Shown: positions 1 through 5,834 of the stretch, piece after piece
How positions within the stretch are numbered: position 1 is the stretch's first letter
Layout: each line of letters opens with the position of its first letter
Program-made: the position numbers and the translations under genes
DNA from: Dethiobacter sp.
Lineage (GTDB): Bacteria; Bacillota_D; Dethiobacteria; Dethiobacterales; Dethiobacteraceae
Direction: 5' to 3'
Length of the DNA stretch: 9,190 nucleotides
Assembly: GCA_018333395.1 (NCBI GenBank)
Contig: JAGXSQ010000162.1
Location: 1 to 9,190 of the forward strand
Notes under the pieces: model-generated
Told to the model about the DNA's origin: nothing
Databases searched by the model: none
Seen by the model: only the letters and a program-made list of their open reading frames with translations

Positions 1-1
1 G

Positions 2-430
2 TTTTTTGGCCTGGCTAACGGGTTCGGCAGGCCTCTCGCCGGGTTGATAGCTGAAAAAACCGGACCTATGAAAGTAATGTTTGTGGTTTATTCAATAGCT
101 GGAGTGACGTTTTTGCTGTTTAATACTATTGCAAGAACGCCGATTACCCTGTATATCAGTGCGTTCATCTTTGGTTGTCTCTTTGCCACTACTCTAGGGT
201 TGCTTCCGGTTTTGACAACTGTTGGCTTTGGGGTTAAGAACCTTGGCGCGATTTATGGAGCCTTGAAGACTGCTTTCGGGCTGGCTGCTTTTTTTGGTCC
301 TATGGCAGCGGCTTGGGCATATGATGTTACAGGAACTTATGTCGTGCCGTTCGCTGGTGCCGGAGTACTTGTCCTTGTGGGATTAGTGATCTATGTGTTT
401 GGCCTCAGGATAAAATATAAGATGCCCTAA
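2..430 (+). CDS. MFS transporter, OFA (oxalate/formate antiporter-like) type, C-terminal part
   Basis: This is the 3' end of a major facilitator superfamily carrier whose start lies left of the window. The reading frame is open from base 2, so the TTG at 44 is internal and not a start. The first visible residues, including GRPLAGLIAEKTG, match the inter-helix loop motif of MFS proteins (G-R-x-x-x-G-x-x-x-D/E-K-x-G). About four hydrophobic helices follow, ending in a short basic tail (RIKYKMP). The segment with NLGAIYGALKTAFG and then YDVTGTY is typical of the last two helices of oxalate:formate antiporter relatives, so a monocarboxylate or dicarboxylate substrate is plausible but not shown. 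It converges with the decarboxylase-type genes and ends just before a strong terminator. MFS assignment is firm; the OFA subfamily is likely. Confidence 0.85.
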   Translation, partial: FFGLANGFGRPLAGLIAEKTGPMKVMFVVYSIAGVTFLLFNTIARTPITLYISAFIFGCLFATTLGLLPVLTTVGFGVKNLGAIYGALKTAFGLAAFFGPMAAAWAYDVTGTYVVPFAGAGVLVLVGLVIYVFGLRIKYKMP

Positions 431-484
431 GACAGTTGTCAGCAAACTATGAAAACCCGCTATGCTACAGTAGTTTTGCGATCT

Positions 485-511
485 GCCCTCTCGCGAGGGC
501 TTTTCTTTTTT
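485..511 (+). terminator. Intrinsic terminator of the MFS gene
   Basis: A perfect 6-bp GC-rich stem (GCCCTC / GAGGGC, loop TCGC) is followed at once by TTTTCTTTTTT on the + strand. It lies 55 bases after the MFS stop codon. There is no T-run on the other side, so it acts only rightward. No equivalent terminator is visible for the leftward gene ending at 542. Confidence 0.88.
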
Positions 512-541
512 GGGGAAATAGTCAGGTTTTCTCCGCGCTAC

Positions 542-667
542 TTAGCTCTTACTAGGAAATAGCAGCACTAAGGCTCTGGCCAACAAGATGAATATCACAA
601 TAATCCCTATCATCACCGGCAGCCCTATGGCGGCAATTATCAGGGACGTGCCTAACACTTCTGACAT
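542..667 (-). CDS. OadG-like small single-helix membrane protein (41 aa)
   Basis: A 41-residue protein reads MSEVLGTSLIIAAIGLPVMI and continues as a hydrophobic helix to about residue 37, ending in a short polar tail (FPSKS). This resembles the N-terminal membrane segment of the gamma subunit (OadG) of Na+-pumping oxaloacetate decarboxylase: a few polar residues, then one helix with a conserved glycine near residue 15. The longer Ala/Pro-rich, metal-binding C-terminal tail of full-length OadG is missing. The ATG at 665-667 is preceded by GGGAGG at 678-683 with 10 bases between, a good ribosome binding site. It begins 44 bases after the beta-subunit-like gene and is very probably co-transcribed and a partner of it. 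Membrane topology is clear; OadG kinship is inferred from pattern and position. Confidence 0.75.
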   Translation of the reverse strand: MSEVLGTSLIIAAIGLPVMIGIIVIFILLARALVLLFPSKS

Positions 668-711
668 AGCTCTGGTGCCTCCCTAAAATAATCTGTAGTA
701 ATGATGTTCTG

Positions 712-1842
712 CTAAGACCCGAATATGACTCCGATAATGGCTATAACTACCGCCCCGGCGATGATGGAACACAACTGCCCGGAAGCGTTTACTGCTATGG
801 CGTGCATCAACAGATAATTGCCCTTGTCCTCGGCTAGGGCCATTTTGGCTACTACTCGTCCAGCCATTGGAAAAGCGGAGATGCCAGCCGCTCCTATCAT
901 GGGGTTTATCTTCTCCGCCTGGAAGAGATTAGAGAGTTTGGCGATTAAAATGCCGCCAACAGTGGCAAAAATCATGGCAGCTAGCCCTAGGAACATTATT
1001 CCCAGTGATCTCCAATTCAAGAAATCTTCCGCCACCATAGCTCCACCTATGGTTAGCCCAAGCAAAAGAGTAACCACATTGATCAACTCATTTTGAGCAG
1101 AATTACTAAGCCGTTCGACCACACCGCTTTCCCGCATAAAGTTGCCTAACATCAAAAAGCCTACTAGGGGCACGGCAGGTGGAGCAATGACCCCGGCCAC
1201 AATTACCACACACAGGGGAAAGAGTAAGCGTGCCGTGCGGGAAACATTCGGGCCACTCAGGTAGGCCATGCGCATCTTACGTTCCTCCTTGGTGGTCAAG
1301 GCTCGAATTATCGGGGGCTGGATTATAGGGGTCAGCGCCATGTAAGAGTAAGCCGCCAAGGCAAGTGGAGCCAAAATCTCCGGGGCATACAGCGAGGCCA
1401 CGTAAATGGTAGTAGGCCCGTCGGCGGTACCTAAGATACCGATGGCCACGGCCTGGTTAATGGGAAACTGCAACAGGGCTGCCACAATAATGGTGACAAA
1501 AATACCTATCTGAGCAGCCGCCCCAATAAGCATCACTTTCGGATTTTGCAAAAGAAGACCGAAGTCGCACATAGCTCCTATACCAATAAAAATCAGCACC
1601 GGGAAGAGCTCTGTCAACACTCCTACCTGGAGAAGCAGGTTCAAGACTCCCCCCTCGCCAATGGCTCCGGAAAAGGGTATGTTCGCCAGCATCGCCCCAA
1701 AACCAATGGGGAGCAACAGCAGGGGTTCATAATTCTTGTTAACCGCTAGGAAAATTAGACCAAAGGAGATTAGCCACATCACCACATGTTTCCATTGCAG
1801 ACCAACAACGCCTACCGCCAGATCTTGCAATATCTCGATCAT
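712..1842 (-). CDS. Na+-translocating decarboxylase beta subunit family (OadB/MmdB/GcdB-like)
   Basis: This 376-residue polytopic membrane protein belongs to the OadB/MmdB/GcdB family, which couples decarboxylation of a carboxybiotin carrier to Na+ export. Family landmarks are clear: TADGPT with the buried Asp at residue 141 (counterpart of the Na+-pathway Asp of Klebsiella OadB), then AAYSYMAL and IQPPIIRALTTKEER, then AMVAEDFLNW, then KINPMIGAAGISAFPMAGRV and LLMHA. The usual GPNVAG after MHA reads AVNASG; the functional Asn is kept. The frame is open up to 1956, but that extension crosses a palindrome and looks non-coding. I chose the ATG at 1842, which starts MIEILQDLAVG as in the family, with AAAGGTGG upstream at a rather long spacing of about 12 bases. 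No carboxyltransferase or biotin-carrier gene is in the window. It follows the symporter gene by 259 bases and precedes the OadG-like gene. Confidence 0.92.
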   Translation of the reverse strand: MIEILQDLAVGVVGLQWKHVVMWLISFGLIFLAVNKNYEPLLLLPIGFGAMLANIPFSGAIGEGGVLNLLLQVGVLTELFPVLIFIGIGAMCDFGLLLQNPKVMLIGAAAQIGIFVTIIVAALLQFPINQAVAIGILGTADGPTTIYVASLYAPEILAPLALAAYSYMALTPIIQPPIIRALTTKEERKMRMAYLSGPNVSRTARLLFPLCVVIVAGVIAPPAVPLVGFLMLGNFMRESGVVERLSNSAQNELINVVTLLLGLTIGGAMVAEDFLNWRSLGIMFLGLAAMIFATVGGILIAKLSNLFQAEKINPMIGAAGISAFPMAGRVVAKMALAEDKGNYLLMHAIAVNASGQLCSIIAGAVVIAIIGVIFGS

Positions 1843-1891
1843 CTTAGGAGGCTGCCACCTTTCTGTTTTATTTGTTGTTCTGGCGGGCCCC

Positions 1892-1954
1892 GCCTGCCAA
1901 GGGTGTCTGACGCCTATCCCCTGATAGGCAACACCTAACCACACCTTGGCAGGC
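1892..1954. repeat. Long imperfect palindrome with nested hairpin in the oadB-like leader
   Basis: The arms 1892-1906 (GCCTGCCAAGGGTGT) and 1941-1954 (ACACCTTGGCAGGC) are complementary over 14 bp with a single bulged base. Inside sits a perfect 7-bp stem, GCCTATC at 1912-1918 and GATAGGC at 1923-1929, with a CCCT loop. A second ACACC at 1931-1935 offers an alternative partner for GGTGT at 1902-1906. No T-run follows on either strand, so it is not a simple terminator. It lies 50 bases upstream of the oadB-like start. It could be a REP/MITE-type dispersed palindrome or a structured 5' leader. The rest of 1843-2101 holds no gene that I can support. Confidence 0.7.
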
Positions 1955-2101
1955 ACCCACCAAGAAAACCTGCGCAGCCAAGCCGGTTTAAGCCAACAAG
2001 ATTGCCTCGAGTAGTACGCCCTATAAGGGACTCTCTTGCAACTTGGACCACCTTGAGCTCAGTCTATAGAGAATTGGCCGACCAGCCATCAATGCACCTT
2101 G

Positions 2102-3667
2102 CTAAATCAGGCCGACTAGCGGGAGCAGCAGGCGGAGTCCAAGCCAGATAATTACTATCCCGATAAGGTCAAAGACGATGCCCGCCCTCATCATCTTGGT
2201 AATTGGGACCATGCCGGATCCGTAAACGATCGCATTAGGAGGCGTAGACACAGGTAACATGAAACCGTAACTTGCCCCCAGCGTAGCGCCGATGGCGGGC
2301 GGGATGGGGTTCACGCCTGCTGCCATGGCCAACGATATCATCACCGGTACAACCATGTTGGCAGCTGCGGTATTGGAGGCAATCTCGCTCATCAACATCG
2401 CAATAGCGATGGCAGCCAGCGTAATTCCCCACATGGACGTGGCCCCCGTAAGGTTCATGAGGCCCTGCCCGACAGCTTCTGCCAGCTTGGTCTCAAACAT
2501 CAACCTGCCCAAAGAGAGACCGCCACCGAATAGCAGGAGAGTGCCCCAGTCGATGCGTGACGCCTGCTTCCAGTTGATAGTAAACTCGCGCTTCTTCCAG
2601 TCAACCGGCAACACGAAGAGGAGACCAGCAGCAATCAGGGCCACTATCGCCTCGGGTAAGCGGCTGGTGTACGCCCTCAAGATGGGGGACCCTGACCCGT
2701 AAACTAGGGCCAGAAAACCGGGCATGATCCACAGCACTACAGCGACCGCAAAAGCGATGACGGTGTTGCGCTGCCCTGCCGTCCATCTACCTAGGTTGGC
2801 AGCCTCCGCCCTGATGTATTCACTTCCACCCTCGACACTGGAAACCTCAGGCTTGTGCAGGAAATACATCAGGATAAACAGGACTATGAACATCACCGCC
2901 AACATCGGCACAGCAAAAAGCATCCATTGGAAGAATGGAATCCTGATCCCCACAAACTGCTCAATCATGGCGATGCCGATGAGATTGGGAGGTGTGCCTA
3001 CCGGAGTACCGACACCGCCCACTGACGCCGCATACGCCGCCATGAGCATTATGCTAGTCCCGAAGCGGAGCTTCGTGGGATCGACGTCCTTGCCCATCTT
3101 CTTCTTCATCATGTCAGCCATGGCGGCGACAATGCCCAAGCCGATGGGAAACATCATAGCAGTAGTAGCAGTGTTGCTGATCCACATTGATAACACGGCA
3201 GCAATCAGGCCGTACACAAATAAAATACGGGCCGTGCTGCTGCCCACCCAGGACAGCGACAGGATACTGAAGGCAAAGCGGCGATCCAGACTGTGTGCCT
3301 TCATCGCCTCAGCTAGGATGAAGCCCCCCAGGAACAGGAAAACGATGGGTTCGGCAAACGGAGCCATGACGGCTGCGGGAGCACCGACCCTAAAGAAGAC
3401 AGCCAGCACCGCACCCAGCAGAGCTGTTACCGGCAGAGGGATGGCCTCCGTTACCCAGTAGGTTACTACCAGCCCCAAGATGGCCGCCAAAACGTGAGCT
3501 TCGCGGCTAAGTGCCGGCATCGGCAGGTAATAGAGAATCAGGAAGACCAAGGGCCCAAGGAACAGACCGATTGTACGCCTAACCAACTCAAACCGCTCTT
3601 CCGCCGCTGACAGGGTTTCCTTTATCTCGTCGTCGCCCTGCCATGAGCTTTTCTCCGGCTTTTCCAA
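2102..3667 (-). CDS. DASS/SLC13 family Na+:di- or tricarboxylate symporter
   Basis: This 521-residue inner-membrane carrier is of the divalent anion:Na+ symporter family (INDY, CitT, SdcS). Both halves carry the family signature: Ser-Asn-Thr at 164-166 (WISNTATTAMMFP) with GTPVGTPPN at 219-227, and Ser-Asn-Thr at 431-433 (EIASNTAAANMVVP) with PVSTPPN at 472-478. These loops form the carboxylate and Na+ sites in VcINDY. A hydrophilic N-terminal stretch of about 30 residues precedes the first helix. The start is TTG at 3667, chosen because GGAGGAGG (3675-3682) lies 7 bases upstream; the nearby ATG at 3684 is out of frame. Likely substrates are succinate, fumarate, malate or citrate. It lies downstream of a C4-dicarboxylate-type sensor operon in the same direction, so it is the probable regulatory target (inference). 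The family is certain; the exact substrate is not visible. Confidence 0.95.
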   Translation of the reverse strand: MEKPEKSSWQGDDEIKETLSAAEERFELVRRTIGLFLGPLVFLILYYLPMPALSREAHVLAAILGLVVTYWVTEAIPLPVTALLGAVLAVFFRVGAPAAVMAPFAEPIVFLFLGGFILAEAMKAHSLDRRFAFSILSLSWVGSSTARILFVYGLIAAVLSMWISNTATTAMMFPIGLGIVAAMADMMKKKMGKDVDPTKLRFGTSIMLMAAYAASVGGVGTPVGTPPNLIGIAMIEQFVGIRIPFFQWMLFAVPMLAVMFIVLFILMYFLHKPEVSSVEGGSEYIRAEAANLGRWTAGQRNTVIAFAVAVVLWIMPGFLALVYGSGSPILRAYTSRLPEAIVALIAAGLLFVLPVDWKKREFTINWKQASRIDWGTLLLFGGGLSLGRLMFETKLAEAVGQGLMNLTGATSMWGITLAAIAIAMLMSEIASNTAAANMVVPVMISLAMAAGVNPIPPAIGATLGASYGFMLPVSTPPNAIVYGSGMVPITKMMRAGIVFDLIGIVIIWLGLRLLLPLVGLI

Positions 3668-3991
3668 TTGCTTTCCTCCTCCATCCGCAAAGCGGAGATA
3701 TTTTTTGTAAACTGTCTATTACTTAGCTCAGAATCACTTTGTCAATTAGGATTACGACCCCTGCCATCCGCATCAAAACCTAGTGCCTTTCCAACTTCAG
3801 TTTTACTTTAACGGGCCTCACCTCTCAGTCTCTAATCCGATAACCTCCGTGTTCAGGGAGCTAACGGCATAGTCAACTTTTGCGACTCATACCTTCCCTT
3901 CCCCTTCTTTATCATTTAATCAGAAGCGTGATTTTCAGGCAAGATTATGTTCATACTGTTCAATATATTCTGATTTTCGACGCGGAAAAGC
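3668..3991. other. Intergenic region upstream of the DASS gene
   Basis: This region of 324 bases has no supportable gene. It holds the ribosome binding site and candidate promoter of the symporter gene. On the minus strand there is also a purine-rich tract (GA-rich, complement of about 3889-3911) and a second weak promoter-like pair, TTGCCT with TTAAAT 17 bases on, near 3916-3944. Any binding site of the neighbouring DctR/DcuR-like regulator would be expected here, but I saw no clear direct or inverted repeat. Confidence 0.5.
3718..3745 (-). promoter_or_regulatory. Candidate sigma-A promoter of the DASS gene
   Basis: On the minus strand a perfect -35 box TTGACA (3740-3745) is followed after 16 bases by AGTAAT (3718-3723), a 4/6 match to the -10 consensus. 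It would start transcription about 40 bases before the TTG start. The -10 is weak, as might suit an activator-dependent promoter, but no operator was identified. Confidence 0.35.
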
Positions 3992-4056
3992 AAAAAAATT
4001 GACACCATAACAAAGGCCCGACGAAACGCCGTACGCTAGGCCAGTTGTATGGTGCC
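3992..4056 (-). terminator. Terminator after the binding-protein gene
   Basis: On the minus strand GGCACCATACAA (complement of 4045-4056) pairs with TTGTTATGGTGTC (complement of 4001-4013) over about 12 bp with one G-U pair and one bulge. An additional GGCC/GGCC pairing lies inside the long loop. The helix is followed directly by AATTTTTTTG. It begins 24 bases after the stop codon at 4081 and so closes the kinase/regulator/binding-protein operon, separating it from the DASS gene. Confidence 0.72.
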
Positions 4057-4080
4057 AGGGAAAAACGGAACATGGAAAAG

Positions 4081-5130
4081 CTATTTTGTGTGGCAATTAT
4101 TAAGAGCCAGGGCTTCCGCCAGCAGTTGTTGGCCGATTTGTGGCAAGAATTGGTTATAGATGGAGTGGAGTGCTTTTTTCCAGGCCTCCTTCTCACTGTC
4201 ACTCAGCTTGTAAACATCTATTTGACCGCTTTGTATGATTAGGTCAAGGTCATGAGCATTTTTTTCCTGTGCAATCTGACGCTGCCAGGCTGTCACTTCT
4301 TCCATTGTTTCTGACAAAATTGCGCGAATATTTTCGGGAAGTGAGTTCCAGAATTCTCCATTAGTCAGTACAAGATAGCTCAGATAGCCGTGGTTGCTGA
4401 CGGTAAGATGGTCTTGGACCAGATAGAATCTTTTTGTCCAAATATTTGAAGGGGTGTTCTCCGCGGCGTCAACGAGCCTTCTTTCTAGGGCAGCGTAAAC
4501 ATCAGAGAAGGGGATGTCCGTGACTTGGGCTCCGAGCTGGACAAACTGCGCATCTAGTACAAGGCTTGGCATAATCCGAAACCGGAGACCACGAAAGTCC
4601 TCGGGTTTGCGCAAGGGGCGGTTGGCTGTCATGACTTTGAACCCGTTGTCCCACATCGTCAGGGGTAGCATGCCGTGGCCGTGCAGTCCCTGCAAAAGTT
4701 TCTGACCACTCTGGCTATCAATGAAGTGGTGTACCTGGTCATAGTCTTCGAAAAGGAAAGGTAGGTCGAATAAAAACAGCTCCGGAAAGTACTCCGTCAT
4801 TTTCGCGGTGGCTGGAGCAATCATCTGGACGTGGTTGTTGATTAAGGCGTCGACTTCCTCGCCATCCATATAGAGTTGTGAGCTGGGATAAACCTGAACT
4901 TCCACATGCCCATTGGTCCGTTCGTGAACGAGCTCGGCGAACTTTCTGGCGGCAAGGCCCTTGGGGGTATCTTCCGAGACGACATGGGAGAACCTAATGA
5001 CAATTCGTTCCGCAGGTCCCACCTGCTCCACATCCCTTGCCCGCCTTGGGCATCCGCTTACGACCAAGACAGCAAGCAAAAGCGGCAGCAAGATGATGGT
5101 AAGATTTTTGCTTCGTTTTCTTCTTTTCAT
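4081..5130 (-). CDS. TRAP-type C4-dicarboxylate-binding lipoprotein (DctP/DctB-like)
   Basis: This 349-residue extracytoplasmic solute-binding protein is of the DctP (TRAP) family. Basic N-terminal residues and a hydrophobic stretch lead to the lipobox VVSGC, with the lipidated Cys at residue 27. The mature part shows family features: IRFSHVVSEDTPKGLAA, then KFAELV, then a segment ending in DLPFLF, then KPEDFRGLRFRIMPS with the Arg that normally salt-bridges the substrate carboxylate, and SNIWTKRFYLVQ. The start was set at the ATG at 5130, because AAAGGTG lies six bases before it; the GTG at 5139 would overlap that site. It follows the regulator by 32 bases. No TRAP membrane subunits (DctQ, DctM) are present. 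In B. subtilis the related DctB works as a co-sensor with DctS, and the gene order here suggests the same role (inference). Confidence 0.9.
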   Translation of the reverse strand: MKRRKRSKNLTIILLPLLLAVLVVSGCPRRARDVEQVGPAERIVIRFSHVVSEDTPKGLAARKFAELVHERTNGHVEVQVYPSSQLYMDGEEVDALINNHVQMIAPATAKMTEYFPELFLFDLPFLFEDYDQVHHFIDSQSGQKLLQGLHGHGMLPLTMWDNGFKVMTANRPLRKPEDFRGLRFRIMPSLVLDAQFVQLGAQVTDIPFSDVYAALERRLVDAAENTPSNIWTKRFYLVQDHLTVSNHGYLSYLVLTNGEFWNSLPENIRAILSETMEEVTAWQRQIAQEKNAHDLDLIIQSGQIDVYKLSDSEKEAWKKALHSIYNQFLPQIGQQLLAEALALNNCHTK

Positions 5131-5162
5131 CGATCGCACCTTTTCTGTGGTAGATGTACAAT

Positions 5163-5834
5163 TTAAACGGCTGTGTAGCGGTTAACGGGCCGCCCGACTG
5201 ACCCGTATTGAGCTTCCAGCACCAGCTTCCCGGACTTCTCCAGATAATCCAGGTAGCGGCGGGCAGTAACGCGGGCTAGACCCACACCTTCAGCCACTTC
5301 TTCAGCGGAGAGAGGCGCCTCACTTTTTAAGATGTAGAGCATCACCTGACGGAGGGTGACTTCGCTCAATCCTTTGGGCATACTTTCCTGGGCGCGGGTT
5401 TTGTGCATGGCTAGCTCATCGATTTCCTCTTGGTCCAGCGCTAATTTCCTGTGTAATTTGTTGTGGAGGAGCTTGTACGATTCCAGCGCACTTTTAAGTC
5501 GGGAGAATTTAAAGGGCTTGATGATGTAATCAATGGCGCCGTGGCGGAAAGCGTTTTGGATCGTGTCCACATCTCGGGCCGCCGTAACCAAAACGACGTC
5601 CGTGGGGACGTTTTTCGCACGTAGCTCTTTAAGGATTTGCATTCCGCTTATATCTGGCAGATAAACGTCAAGAATGACAAGATGGGGGAGGAGCCTGTAA
5701 ATGGTACCCAGGGATTCCTGGCCGGTTTCTGCTGTTCCTACAATTTCAAATCCGCCGATTTTTTCGATGTATTGCTTGTTAATTTGCGTAACCATAGGGT
5801 CGTCCTCGACGATCACGGTCCTAATCCCACTCAT
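5163..5834 (-). CDS. Response regulator, CitB/DcuR/DctR family
   Basis: This two-component regulator of 223 residues has an N-terminal receiver domain with the acidic pocket at residues 10-12 (EDD), phospho-acceptor Asp56 (VILDVYLPD), Thr84 and Lys106 (IIKPF). A linker helix follows. The C-terminal winged helix-turn-helix at about 155-220 carries the family-specific recognition segment LARVTARRYLDYLEKSGKL, seen in DcuR, CitB, MalR and DctR. It probably activates the C4-dicarboxylate carrier gene downstream. The ATG at 5834 was preferred over the GTG at 5837 because AAGGGTGA gives better spacing to the ATG. It overlaps the kinase gene by 14 bases, implying translational coupling. Family assignment is firm; target genes are inferred. 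Confidence 0.94.
   Translation of the reverse strand: MSGIRTVIVEDDPMVTQINKQYIEKIGGFEIVGTAETGQESLGTIYRLLPHLVILDVYLPDISGMQILKELRAKNVPTDVVLVTAARDVDTIQNAFRHGAIDYIIKPFKFSRLKSALESYKLLHNKLHRKLALDQEEIDELAMHKTRAQESMPKGLSEVTLRQVMLYILKSEAPLSAEEVAEGVGLARVTARRYLDYLEKSGKLVLEAQYGSVGRPVNRYTAV

Noticed and set aside
1843..1956. N-terminal extension of the oadB-like frame by 38 codons
   Set aside because: The extension overlaps the palindromic element, gives an unlikely peptide (PWQAGPARTTNK) and lacks a ribosome binding site, while the ATG at 1842 fits the family N-terminus.
2724..3461. Long + strand open frame (245 codons) inside the DASS gene, and a shorter one at 2292-2702
   Set aside because: Both lie antisense to a gene with unmistakable family motifs. 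Their products are rich in Met, Ala and Pro with no recognisable domain, as expected from the complement of membrane-protein codons.
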